Shown piece by piece: positions 51,320-63,276 of a stretch of 64,000 nucleotides of DNA (position 1 is its first letter; each line of letters starts with the position of its first letter). Location: NCBI GenBank assembly GCA_947685225.1, contig CANTUV010000010.1, positions 6,696,001 through 6,760,000 of the forward strand, given 5' to 3'. A program made the translations under genes and the position numbers. Below the pieces are notes generated by a model, which saw nothing but the letters and a program-made list of their open reading frames with translations, did no database searches and was not told the origin of the DNA. The DNA is from Garcia nutans (taxonomy: Eukaryota; Streptophyta; Magnoliopsida; Malpighiales; Euphorbiaceae).

Positions 51320-54300
51320 ATGGATCACCAAACAATCACCACAAGGAGGAGCTTGAAGCGAAAGCTAGACCAGGAATTTCATGAAGATAGAGATCATCAT
51401 CGCAAGGTTCAGGCCACTGACGCTGAGGAGACGAGCCAAGATCTGGTGCGTGATATTCAAGCCCAAGTTGACTTACTTAACTCAACCTTCTCTTCTTCAG
51501 AAGCCGATCGCGCAGCTGCCAAACGCTCCGTTAACTTCCTCTCTCAGCTCGCCAAGAACGGTAAACTTCTATTTTATTTGCTCTTGCGATGTAATTTCTA
51601 CTAATTCTAATTCTCTCGTTAAGGTTCACAAGGAAAGATTTCGGTGTTACTTGATGCTCTGTTTAATTTTATCGTGTCTGGATTATCAATTAGTAATTAA
51701 TTAAGTGAATTATTGCATTTTTTAATTTAGGTTTTTATAGGATTTTTATTTTACTTTTTTTTTACAGAGGAAATCGTGAATTTGATCGTGGACTGTGGTG
51801 CTGTGCCTTCGCTGGTTATGCATCTTCGGGCTCCAGAGTCTTTGAGAGGTGAAAGTGGTTCGAAACTGTATGAGCATGAGGTGGAGAAAGGGAGTGCTTT
51901 TGCGCTTGGACTTCTTGCTGTTAAAGTAATCAAATATAAGGCCTTCTATTTTCAGCTCTTTTTTTTGTTTGGTTGCTTGTAGCATGAGATGTTCGTTACA
52001 CTTGCTGCAATAACAAAGTTTACCGGTTGATTTTTCTGGTTCATTCAAGTGTCTTATCATCTGCTTGTCTGCAGGTTAATTATGGGAAAAATTAAAAGTG
52101 CAAAAGGCCATCTTTATAATTTAGTTTACAAATTCTCTTATTAGTTAGAGCGAGTGCTTGTATTGTTACAGGTTTAATTGCTCGGTTTTTAGTGGTTTTA
52201 GGATGTTGACCGACACTTTGTATGGTCTTTCTATATATTTAATTGTGCTATAATCTCACATGAATAGCAATTACAACAATTATTGTCATGTTTTTTCCCT
52301 AATGTTTTTTGTTCACCTCTTTCATTTAATCCTATGATCACCTTGGTACTTTTTTCTGTTCCATCTCCAACTTTGTATCGGTTGAACCTTATCACAAGTA
52401 CAGTACCTGACCTATATATAGGTTGCCTTTGGTCTACTTTGTCCCTAATTTTGTGGTCTCTCTTTGTTATTTGTAAAATAGCCTGAGCATCAACAACTCA
52501 TAGTAGATGCTGGAGCTCTACCCCATCTTGTGGACTTGTTGAAGAGACATAAAATTAGTGGTAATTCTCGAGCAGTCAATGGTGTTATTAGGAGAGCAGC
52601 TGATGCAATCACTAACCTTGCTCATGAGAACAATAGCATTAAAACAAGTGTCAGGTTTGCTTATTTATTATTTTTTGCGATCAAGTCTTATGTGAGCTTG
52701 TTATAGTGCTCTTTGTAATATTGTGTGTTATGTATCCATGTTATAGTGCTCTTTGTAATATTGTGTGTTATGTATCCATGTTATAGTGCTCTTTGTAATA
52801 TTGTGTGTTATACATCCAGGATTGACGGTGGCATCCCACCTCTTGTTGAACTGCTCGAGTGTGTTGATGTAAAGGTGCAGAAAGCAGCTGCTGGGGCCCT
52901 GCGGACCCTTGCATTTAAAAATGATGAAAATAAAAGTCAGGTAGATGGGTTTTTTCTGCATCTCTTTTTATTTATTTATTGTTTTTAGAATATTTTTCAA
53001 ATATCTATGGGAAAAAAGGAAGGTGTGAGGTGTTTGTGGTTCTATTAGTTGTATTCTTGATATTTTTCAAATTTACAGATTGTAGAATGCAATGCTCTAC
53101 CCACTCTTATACTAATGCTCCAATCAGAGGATACTACCATACACTATGAAGCGGTTGGTTCTCAACTAAATTTTATTTATAGGTATTCCGTCTTAACACT
53201 GCGTTGAATTAGGCATGAACTGATTTTCCTAGTGGTTGCTAGGTTGGTGTGATTGGAAATCTGGTCCACTCATCCCCAAACATAAAGAAGGAAGTTCTTC
53301 TTGCTGGTGCTTTACAACCTGTAATTGGATTGCTTAGGTAAAAATTTACAACCTGTAATTGGATTGCTTAGGTAAAAATGAATATTACATTCTTGTCCTT
53401 TTATGTTTTGGAGAATCATGCTATTATTTACCTCTATATTTCCTCTTTTAATATGCTAAATTTCGCCTCTAAAAGTTATTTGGATCTCTCTCTTGCTCAT
53501 GGTAGTGATACACTACTAATCAAATAAGATTTGACAGCTCCTGCTGCTCAGAAAGCCAGAGAGAAGCAGCTTTATTATTGGGCCAATTTGCTGCTGCTGA
53601 TTCAGATTGCAAGGTAGGGCAAGTATCATTTATGATTATAAGGCTCATAGGGTGCATTGTATTTACTGGAGCATTTCTTCTAGCTATGCATGCATTTAAG
53701 CACATTGATTTAGAGGGTGGTTTGTGGCTGTTTTCCTGTTTGATTATGCTAACACTGAAGTTAGTGCAGGTGCATATAGTTCAAAGAGGAGCAGTCCGAC
53801 CATTAATTGATATGCTCGAGTCTGGAGATGCACAACTTAAGGAGATGTCAGCCTTTGCTCTTGGGAGATTGGCACAGGTTATTATATCATTGACCTATTG
53901 AATGACCATGCTTGATCACACACATACACACATGCAGGTTCTCCTTTTGTCCGGGTGAGAGCAGTGATGGGTGCAAAATAAGTAGCTGAATCACATGGTC
54001 TTGACATTCATTTGTTCTTTATTTTCTGCAAAGTGAAATTTTGGGCATATTATGTATATGGATTATTCGGTTTCAGGGGAAAAAAGGTTAATGTTAACAT
54101 GTTTTCGAAGAATTATCTTTAGCAGAATGTGCAACAAATACAATTAAGTACATCCTACTATTGTGTTATTATTATGACCTCTTAGCCCATAATTTTTATG
54201 ATCTTTATAAAGGGCTTATGCAGCTCTTTCACTATCTCAATTAGTGGTACTATCTCCAGACCGTCATTGTCGGCATCTCTGGAGTATTTTTTTTATTCCT

Positions 54301-57300
54301 CTTTTACTTCTGTTGTTTTTAAGAGGAGGTGGGGTGAGTGGTGGGTGGTAAAGTCTTTAAAAGAAACCAACAGAAAGTCCTTAGCAAGGTTATGGCAAAA
54401 TTTGGTCCTGTTTATCATTATCATTAACTTTTTTTTTTTTATCTTTATGCAAATTTTAAAATAATTTGTAATGTGCTATGCAAGATTTATTTTCTTTTGC
54501 CTTTAGGGATTGCTAAAACTTATTTCTAAATTATTATTTCTTTTTTAACTTTAGGAGACTCACAACCAAGTTGGCATTGTCCATAATGGTGGGATAGTGC
54601 CATTACTTAAGCTTCTTGAGTCAAAGAATGGATCTTTGCAACATAATGCTGCTTTTGTTCTGTATGGTGTTGCAGATAATGAGGTATGATTTTCTTTCGT
54701 TGCTGCATTGCCTATTTGCTTTTGTAGTCCAGCTAGTTATTTACAATAGATCAGTATACTGAACTTTCTGGATTTTGTCAATAGGATAATGTGGTTGAGC
54801 TTGTCAAAATTGGTGGTGTTCAGAAACTTCAAGATGGGGAATTCATTGCTCAAGTATGTTGATATTGTATTTGATTTGCAGCAACTACTTTTTAGTGCTT
54901 GAGCTGACTTAACTCTTTGTTTAATGTATGCATAAAGTTGGAAGATTATTGCCATCTTCCTGTCTTTGATGCAGCTCATTCTGTTAAATTTACTTAGTTC
55001 ATCTTATTGTGTTATAATGTGATACCTGCAGCCAACAAAGGATTGCGCTTCAAAAACACTGAAAAGATTAGAGGAGAAGATTCATGGGCGAGTAAGTTGT
55101 CTAACTGGCATCTTTGGTCATCCTATGTTTTAATTAGTGATTCTGTGTTTCTTTCTGTTTTGTCAGTTTAGGGATATGTGATTAAATAAATTGGTCATTT
55201 GAATATACCGATATGCTGATTCCCTTATGCCTTGTTTCTACAGGTGTTGAACCATCTCTTATATTTGATGCGGGTTGCAGATAAAGCTGTTCAGAGACGA
55301 ATTGCTTTGGCTCTCGCTCATCTTTGTGCTCCTGATGATCGCAAAATCATTTTCCTTGATAACAATGGTTGAGCTTTGGGTCTGCTGGATCTATTGTTGT
55401 TGCCTTTGTTTCATTCACATATATATTCATATGGGATTTTCCTGCAGGATTGGAGTTGCTGTTGGGGCTTCTTGAGTCTGGAAACCTGAAGCAGCAACAT
55501 GAAAGTGCTGTGGCTTTGTACAAGTTGGCCACAAAAGCCACTTCAACGTCTCCTGTGGATTCTGCTCCTCTATCACCAATCCCACAGGTGAATTACTTTT
55601 GTCTAATCCTTTGGTGCATATGTACCCTTTCGTTTTCTTAGAACGCTTTTGGGCATTGGACTATATTTTATTTTTTATGCACTTGAATAATTTTAGAGTC
55701 AGATGGTAGTGCACTGAATGAGAGAATCATTTTATGTTTTCTTTTGTGAGGCCATTATTAGCCTTTTTGTACTTGAGTGGTCAATTTTAATCATCATCAT
55801 TTCATTTTCTGGTGTTTTATCTTTTTTTAAGCTCTGAAGCTTGAGGTTAAAGATGCAACTACAGAATTTGTACTCATTATTTTTGTTGCAGGTGTATTTG
55901 GGTGAGCAATTTGTTAACAACCCCACATTGTCTGATGTTACATTCTTAGTTGAAGGTAAAAAATAATTTATATATGCAATAATTTTGTTCTCTGTTTGCC
56001 CATGTTTTTTTTTGGTATTTTATTATGAGTGCATGATCATACATAATGCTATTTAACAGGAAAACGGGTCTATGCACATAGAATTTGTCTGCTCGCTTCT
56101 TCAGATGCTTTCCGTGCAATGTTTGACGGGGGTTACAGAGTAAGAATTTAATACTCATTAAAAAGCTTGCTTTTTTTGTCTTCTTTGTGATGAATTTTGC
56201 AAGGCCATTCCCGTAACAGCATGGGCCTAACTGGCCAAGCCTAAACTACTTGGCCCAAAAATAGCTAGCCTAGTTGGGCCAAGGTTACATAAACGCACCT
56301 CTTTCTCGTGTCAAGCTCAATCTCTTGTGGGCCATCATATTTCTTCTATCACACTTTATCAATCTGCTCCCTAGGAAATGAATAGAGAGATTCGGGGCAC
56401 TAATCAAAGTCACTCAACTGTCATTACGGCGAGCTACTTCTGATTTATAAATGGATGTTGCTTCGCTTATATATGCAATGTCTTGCACTCTTGTTATATA
56501 TTTATTGTGCACCAGCTTAAAAGGAATTTGCTGTTGTGAGGGAAAATGGTTTATGTATCTGATAATTACTTCTGACAATAATAAAAATTGCAGGAGAAGG
56601 ACGCAGCAGATGTAGAGATCCCAAATATTAGATGGGATGTTTTTGAGTTGATGTTGAGGTGCGGTTTGTCAACTTTCTTTCCTAGATATAATAGTAAATT
56701 CACATTTGCGTTTCTGATAGTTTATTTTGCTTTTTCTAGGTTCTTATATACAGGGTCTGTAGATGTTGATATTGAGATTGCACAAGATCTTCTTAGAGCT
56801 GCTGATCAATATCTTCTGGAGGGCCTTAAGCGCCGGTGCGAGTATACCATTGCACAGGTTAGCTAATGTGCTTAGCTGACAATATTTCTGTAACCTTATA
56901 AACTAAAGTGAGCCTGATAAAATCTCTGTCTTAAGGATATTTCCGTGGAAAATGTTTCGCTTATGTACGAGTTATCGGAGGGCTTTAATGCCACATCGTT
57001 AAGAGAAGCTTGCATACTGTTTATATTTGAGCAATTTGACAAATTGAGTTCCAAGCCATGGTATGTTTCTTCGCTCCAGCTGCTTTTTTCTTTTTCGCCT
57101 TGGGGTACTTTCAAGCACTACATCCTGCATGGTATTGTTGATATAAATATAAACTTGTGGGTTTTTAGTGGCTGGATTGGAGCAAGTGAATGCCACCTAT
57201 AATTACTTAAACCATAATTAACTGCTAAGATTGTAATATATGATTGTGACAATGTGTTTTGGTGTTTGAATTTTTCCGAGTTATCGCAGGCTTTCTCTGC

Positions 57301-57518
57301 TTACTCGATAGTCAAATCCATTGTCTATTTCAAGCAATGAAATTAGTTGTACTTGTTTACTTGCAACTGTCTTTTATCACCTTTCATTAAATTTGGTTTG
57401 GATGGTTGTAAATTTAATGCTGAGAGTTTGCAGGTGCTCTCATTTGATCCAACAAATTATGCCAGAGATACGCAATTACTTTACAAAAGCACTTGTAAAG
57501 CCCACTGAAGCTAGCTAG
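51320..57518 (+). CDS. ARIA: Armadillo-repeat BTB/POZ protein, ARIA/ABAP1 family
   Basis: Nuclear regulator; Arabidopsis ARIA binds the ABA factor ABF2, and its paralogue ABAP1 acts on DNA-replication licensing. I assembled 19 exons: 51320-51560, 51768-51925, 52482-52654, 52820-52940, 53079-53153, 53243-53337, 53538-53613, 53770-53877, 54555-54683, 54785-54853, 55032-55091, 55244-55367, 55448-55587, 55892-55955, 56060-56139, 56594-56658, 56740-56857, 56936-57060 and 57434-57518. They sum to 2106 nt, giving 701 residues, close to the family length of about 710, with every intron GT-AG and all phases consistent. A basic stretch RRSLKRKL (residues 9-16) may be a nuclear signal. Armadillo repeats cover roughly 60-510 (RAADAITNLAHENNSIK, AGALRTLAFKNDENKSQ, AVGVIGNLVHSSPNIKK, EMSAFALGRLAQ). 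The BTB domain begins near 530 (LSDVTFLVEGKRVYAHR, ASSDAFRAMFDGGYR). It appears intact. ARIA versus ABAP1 is not separable by eye. Confidence 0.95.
52701..52820 (+). repeat. Three 40-bp tandem repeats ending at an intron 3' splice site
   Basis: Units start with TTATAGTGCTCTTTGTAATA at 52701, 52741 and 52781. The first two are identical. The third ends TACATCCAGG where the others have TGTATCCATG, and this change supplies the AG acceptor of exon 4 of the ARM-BTB gene. Confidence 0.9.
53311..53378 (+). repeat. 34-bp exact tandem duplication covering an exon end and 5' splice site
   Basis: The unit beginning TTTACAACCTGTAATTGGAT is present at 53311-53344 and 53345-53378. It includes the end of exon 6 and its GT donor, so two identical donors lie 34 bp apart. 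Only the first keeps the frame with exon 7. Confidence 0.92.
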
Positions 57519-59214
57519 GTATCTGCGGGCGATTTTTGGTTTTGATCTTCAACTAACCCCTAATATTGAAGGCGAAAGATGTACAGAAATTTTAGAGTTG
57601 AGCTAGTGCTGCTAATTCGAAGGGCAGAGCCAACATGCCAAGATATATTCAAACGCCCCAAATTTTCTAGCAATCAATAATTTCTTGGTTCTTTCCACCG
57701 TCTGTCGCAATTTATATGTAAAACGCACGAGTCTTGTGTTTACTTGGACTTGTATTAATAATTTACAATTAATATATATTTAATGATCAACACATTAGGT
57801 CTCTGTCTCATTGTACTGGCGTTAGTAGATTTACTCGCAGCAAATTTCTGGAGCAATGTTTAGCTGCTGTTTTGGTAATTGAGGTTGCAATTTGTTTCAT
57901 TAGATGGAAGGACAATGATTCAATGCGTAATTAATGATAAAGATACTGGTTACTAGATGCTACAATTTTTATTTTTTTGTGAGAGAATTTTGCTTTTTGC
58001 TTTATTGACAAATCTATAGTGCGATAATTGAATTGCTAGTGTGTGTGTGTTTCTGAACCGAGATTTACATTAAATTTAGCAAAATTAAAAATTTTTTGCC
58101 CCATATTTTATAAAAATAATGGTCGTTTTAGATAAAAGTGACATTGCTTTTTGTAATGAATAAATATTTTAAGAAAAAACTATTTTGGATATATATTTTT
58201 TAAGAATCTAAAGCTATGACGTAAATCGTAGATTCATTTTTCACGTTGTATTGATTTTATTTGTAATAATCGATTTAACGGTTAGTTTAATATATGCAAT
58301 ATAATTGTACTTAGTATTTTGGGATTTCTTTAATTTTTTAAACTAAAAATATTTTCAAAAATATCTTTTTTTAGATATATATTTAACACATTAAAAATAT
58401 ATTGTACTCCTCCCTCAAAAAATGTACTTTTATTTTATATATAAATATTTAATATATATAAATATTTTTTTTTATCGGAAATAAAAAAAGATAACACTAA
58501 AGAATCCATAGTACATCACTGTCTTCATCTGACTGCGGCAAACCAAATGAAAACACTACAAGAACAAGCAAACCATAGACATGCAACTTACAAATGGGGA
58601 ATCCAAGAGTGCTGAGCAAACTAGGAAAATTTTTCAGAATATAAAAAAAGGCCAAAAGAAAATTAAAATGGCCGATAAAAACTTTAGCACAAAAAAGAAG
58701 AGAAAAATCAAATTCTTGTGCTTGGAGCCAATAGTCCAGAAGAGAAAGGATCCTGCAAAAGAGCCATAAATGATCTGCGGCGAAAGGCTTTATGATGAAA
58801 TTGAAAAAAATGAAAAATATACTTCTTGAGTGGATAAGGTCTTGCCAGGGCTGGAGACCAAAATGCCACTAGCATCCATGGTGGCTTCATAGTGCTCTTG
58901 ATGGACAGCGAAAGAGCAAGTTAGTTAGTATCTGTGATGCTTGAAACTTTAAAATTATTTCAAGACAACGGAGGTCTTTGCAGCGAAACAAAAAGGATTA
59001 CTAAAAGCCAATATAGAACTAAAGGATTACCAATCAAACTACAAATTATTAAAGAAAAACTGAAAAATAAATAAGAGAGCAAAAATCTCAAAGAAAGTAG
59101 TTAGATTTAATGTTGTCATTCGGCTGCTCTAGACCTAGGGCAACTCTAACCTCAGCTTTCACATAGAACATAGAACATAGAACATAGCAAAGAAAGAGAG
59201 AGAGACAAGAAAGG
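57519..59214. other. 3' flank of the ARM-BTB gene and intergenic DNA
   Basis: The 3'UTR probably covers the first 200-250 bases. A stretch at 58560-58960 is GC-richer and reads HYEATMDASGILVSSPGK on the minus strand, but I recognise no family. A tandem AGAACATAG repeat is at about 59165-59187. Confidence 0.5.
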
Positions 59215-59375
59215 TTTTTTTTTTTTTTTGAGGATTTTAATATGTTTAGTATGTTACAAAAATTTAAAAAGTGATATAAACTGCAATTTCCTCTAATATT
59301 CCGGAACCCGGTTTTGAACATCGAAATGTTTTCTTAAATTGGGTCAACGAGCCAACGCGCTATACAGTTAGCGGA
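59215..59375 (-). mobile_element. Possible tRNA-derived SINE
   Basis: On the minus strand there is a box-A-like TAGCGCGTTGG (59352-59362), a box-B-like GGTTTTGAAC complement giving GTTCAAAACC (59310-59319) about 33 bases downstream, a short body, and a 15-base poly(A) end (59215-59229 as T on the plus strand). This is the layout of plant SINEs. No convincing target-site duplication was found, so confidence is moderate. Confidence 0.4.
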
Positions 59376-60528
59376 AAATTTGATTTGGGCCCAAAGATTA
59401 GTCATTATATTTTGAATAAATTACTATACAATAATATATATATATATATTTTAATCTTTATAAAAAATATTTTATAAATTATAGTCCTAAGTTAAATTTA
59501 AAATATATTCTAATTTTTTTAATTACACGTGTGAGAAGAAACAATCAATATTCATTTTTCAGATATTTTTGAAAAAGCACCTTTTATTTTTTCTCTTCTC
59601 CGTCTTCTATTTCGTGCGCGCTGCACAGAAAGAAAGGAAGAAGAGAGGATGAGGGTGGAGATTCTTGGGCTATGGTAGCCCACTCCCTCGGCGTGGGTTC
59701 ACTTTTCTGAAACCCGAACTAAGCGCTTTCACCCGCTACCATCTGCAGCACTCCCAACTACAGCTTCTCTGTCTTCTCCGCCTCCCACTATCCAGGCAAG
59801 AAAACACCCATAATTAGAATATTTAAATGGTTGTAAAATTGTACCATAATTAGAAGGCTTGTAAAATTATGCTTGTATTAAACTGAAATATGTTATTTTC
59901 CAGTTTTTAAAGATTTATCTAAAGAAGCCAATGAGTTCAGCATGGCTGCATCACAGAAGCTGCATTTTATCCGTATCCATATCTATTAACTGGTATTTTG
60001 ATTCCATAGAGGGGCTTCAATGAGACTTGATAGGGGTAAATGACACAGGCCTAAGCATGTGTGGTTGGTACACTACACCTGTTTTGTCACACGCAATGGT
60101 TGGAGATGCCCTATGATTTGCTGAGAAAATAGCCTTTGAAACGTAAAAATTGCAGAAAAAACTATTTTCTTTTTACTGGGGAGGGAGTTGAAGAAATGGC
60201 AGCAAAGCTTTAACTGAAACACGAGCTAGAGATCAATTCTATAACCACAATACTGTTTAATATGTACAACAGAACAGAAGTTCTCATGAATAATGAAGAA
60301 ACACAAACCTTAAGGTGCAAAGAAGCAGGAGCTAAGATCCTAAAAGGAAATTACAAGGCCAAAAAATTGAAAAAATGGACAACATACACCCAATGAATGA
60401 CAAGCAACGACAGTGCAACACAAGCAAGTTTGCCATCCGTTCAATGTTCAAACTAAAATGACTGATCTAATTTCAACGCCCAGGTTTCTAACTCGACTAC
60501 ATTTGTAGCTGGGGTGAATTTGTAAGGA
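59376..60528. other. Intergenic DNA with an unassigned GC-rich stretch
   Basis: At about 59625-59795 the composition rises sharply in GC. One plus-strand frame is open from the GGCTATGG near 59668 to a stop after 59795 (FTFLKPELSAFTRYHLQHS), and a second short open stretch (DLSKEANEFSMAASQKLHF) lies near 59910-59970. They may be exons or remnants of a gene I do not recognise. The part near 60200-60528 is probably the cyclin 3'UTR. Confidence 0.4.
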
Positions 60529-61504
60529 TTATAAATGGTACAGTGAGACGAATTTGTAATCTTCATCTTGCAATCGTGGGAGCACAAGTGAATCATCTTT
60601 CTTTGACCAACTTCCTTTAATTCTGCAGGCTTGGATTGGTCTTTCAATCTGAAGCCCTTCAGCAGCCTCTTTTTCCAACTGAGAACAGTATCTCCCACAT
60701 GTGCTGAGATTTACATGAAGTCTGAAATCTATACTGAATAAAAACTTCATTTCCAACCGGTTCAACTCCGCTGTGCTCAGTCCTCCCACTTTAGCATAGT
60801 AAGCATTGTTGAAGAATCTGTAAAACCACACATTTTTTAAGAACTTGAGCAAAAACACATGCATACATATATGCAAACAAGGTCATCTCCCCGCTATGAA
60901 AACATTTGCTGGTTGTCTAATGTATTTTCTATCAGGGTACATAAAAAATAATTGGGACATATCTGAGATAGTCCGTCAAGCATAAAGTTGCTGAAAACAA
61001 ACCATGTCCTTTTGCTTATTTTGATACAGCATACTGAAATCAGCCTTGCAGGAATTTGCTTACTTCTACTTTAATATAAATCAACCTTTTTAAATTGGTA
61101 CTTACACATCATCAATGAACTTTGTAGCTATCATTACACTTGTCGTTGGGAGCCGATGAACATTGAGGGAACTCAAATGAACATCTGTGCTCTGTATAAA
61201 TCTATCCACATAAATGTGCGCCACAACAAAGCAGGATGGACTGCAGCCGGAGTACTTGAAGATGCGATCAATATACTGCTGAATACTAACGGGGTGCCCT
61301 TAAACCATGAAATACTGTAATGGCATCTTTGATCTGTGATGTCTCCATTAGCATCTCATTCTTCTGACCAGATCTCTCGAGAAGAGAAGAAAGAAGGGTT
61401 AAAACCCGCGGAGTTCCCAAAACTCCTTTTCGCAATTCCTTAAGCCCCAGAGTCAGATATACTTCTGAGTCTACATTCCCAGTATCAAGCGACAATGTTC
61501 CCAT
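60529..61504 (-). pseudogene. P/U-type cyclin (CYCU2/CYCP3-like) with a frameshift in exon 1
   Basis: U- or P-type cyclins are PHO80-like partners of A-type CDKs in plants. Exon 1 is 61106-61504 and exon 2 60529-60817, joined by a GT-AG intron (60818-61105). Exon 1 reads MGTLSLDTGNVDSEVYLTLG, then TPRVLTLLSSLLERS and VFHGLRAP. At the CCCC of 61291-61294 the frame breaks. The cyclin-box sequence continues in another frame as VSIQQYIDRIFKYSGCSPSC, then FVVAHIYVDRFIQ, NVHRLPTTSVMIATKFIDDV and, in exon 2, NNAYYAKVGGLSTAELNRLE. The summed exons are 688 nt, two short of a whole number of codons, which fits a 2-base deletion in a 229-residue protein. Everything else looks intact, so this is either a recent mutation or a sequence error. 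Closest type is CYCU2/CYCP3 from its N-terminus and VFHGLRAP. Confidence 0.82.
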
Positions 61505-62640
61505 ATTTGAACAGTTGAACTGCACTAAATTAAATTAAGAGCTATAAGCTCATTATCATCAAAATATCCCAAATGAATTACTTCAAGAAGAATGCAGGTA
61601 ACAGACTAATGAGAATTATTCCAAGGTGCAAGTGCATATAGTACTCGTATAAAATATATTCAGATGAATATGATGATCATGCAGTGAAGTTCAATTAAGG
61701 AAACAAAGAAATGAAGAAATGAACTGCATAAGTGCTAGAGTTAATAAGAAAAATAATGTACAGATGCATGTATCGACAAGAGTTGGTGCTCTAGAGCTCT
61801 AGCAGTTACAACTCACAATTAGATAATGTTACCAGAATCTCAAAAGGAGATTAGAAACTAAGATACGATTCATTTCAGATAAGAACTCCTGAAATAGTTT
61901 TCAATCTTTAACCCAGATTCCATTTATCAAGACATCTACTCTTCAGGCAGACTGCTCTTCTCGGTAAAGAATTAGATCCAACTTATATATTGGGAACTTG
62001 ATTCGCGATATGGATTCAATCCAAATTAAACTTTTGGTCCTCAACACCTTTTTATATAAAGAAGCAAAGATCTGGTGGAATCCCATTTCAATTCTTCCAA
62101 AGATATGGAAGATTAATCGCATTTCAGCAGTAAAGATGAGACCTTTGAACCATATACACTACTACGGGCAGTTAAGAAGCAGCCCCATGAGCCATAGACG
62201 GACAGAATTGACAAATTAAACAAACAAAATTCTTCCATATCAAAATCTTTGAAATCCCAATTCAGTAAACAGAATATTCAAATTCAAACACCAAGGAAAG
62301 CTAGATAACGAAAAAATAAATAGAAGGCATAGGAAAAAAAAGAAAGAAAGAAACTTGCATAATTCTCGAGATACGTTTATGAGTATTGTTCTTGGTTGCT
62401 AAAAAAGCATAAGAAAAACGAAGAAGATACAGTGAACACAGAGAGAAAGAAACAGCTTTTTCATAGAATTTGCAATTCCCTCTCCCTCCTTTCTCTCTCT
62501 CTCTCTGGCTCTTTCCCTCCCTACATTACTTTAGCCAGAAAGAGAGGCAAAGAACTTGCTCTTTCTTCATCTTTTTTTTTAATTATTTTTTATACAGTCT
62601 CGCTTCACATGGAAAGGAGGGAAGTTTCTCTCTTTATAAG
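61505..62640 (-). promoter_or_regulatory. Cyclin gene 5'UTR, likely leader intron and promoter
   Basis: Just upstream of the cyclin ATG the minus strand has a good 3' splice site (TTTAGTGCAG, about 61521), which suggests a 5'UTR intron. Further upstream is a GA-rich leader (about 62480-62520) and a TATA-type CTTATAAAGAGAG at 62628-62640. The extent of the leader exon is not resolved. Confidence 0.45.
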
Positions 62641-62913
62641 CTTTTCATGAAAGATAGTGTCGGTAGTGAGTGCTGCCATAAGTCACCATTGTTGTGTTGG
62701 TAAGGAAAAGCTCTTCTCTTCTTGGATTCTTGCTTTCTCTGAGATGAATTCTGGGACCCATCTCCTCTAAAATACTTATATATTTTACTTATTTTCCATA
62801 CTATTTCTTTCTTTCCACCAGTCAATTATTTTTTCTTCATGTATGTATATTTATGTATTATAAGTTTTAGGAGGATTTAAAAATCGTTCTTTGCGGAAGA
62901 AACAGTAGCTTAG
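62641..62913. other. Short intergenic DNA
   Basis: Upstream flank of the cyclin promoter. No feature recognised. Confidence 0.5.
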
Positions 62914-62916
62914 TTA

Positions 62917-63273
62917 GCCTTTGGTTGAGGGTAATTAGAGATGAAGAGGAAGAAAGTAAATAAAATTTATTTTATTTTTTATTATTTGATATAAAAATAA
63001 ATAGAGTAAATAAAAGTAAATAAGAGTAAATTATTTACTCTCTCATCCTAAAATCTCCAAAATGAGAAAAATAGAAATAAAGAATGGTAAATAGTTATAT
63101 AAATAAGTAAAATGATCACTTTAATTCTTATTTTTTTAAAAAAAAATAAATTACTATTTTCTTTATTAAAATTATAAAAAAATAATATAAAATAAAATTT
63201 TCATATTACTCCCTTTTTCTTCATTGAATTAAATTAAATTTCTCCCCTAGCTTACCTCCGTCCAAACATAGGC
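62917..63273. mobile_element. Tourist-like MITE, second family
   Basis: A 357-bp AT-rich element with imperfect inverted ends starting GCCTTTGGTTGAGGG and ending GTCCAAACATAGGC, flanked by TTA on both sides (62914-62916 and 63274-63276). No coding capacity. Confidence 0.65.
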
Positions 63274-63276
63274 TTA

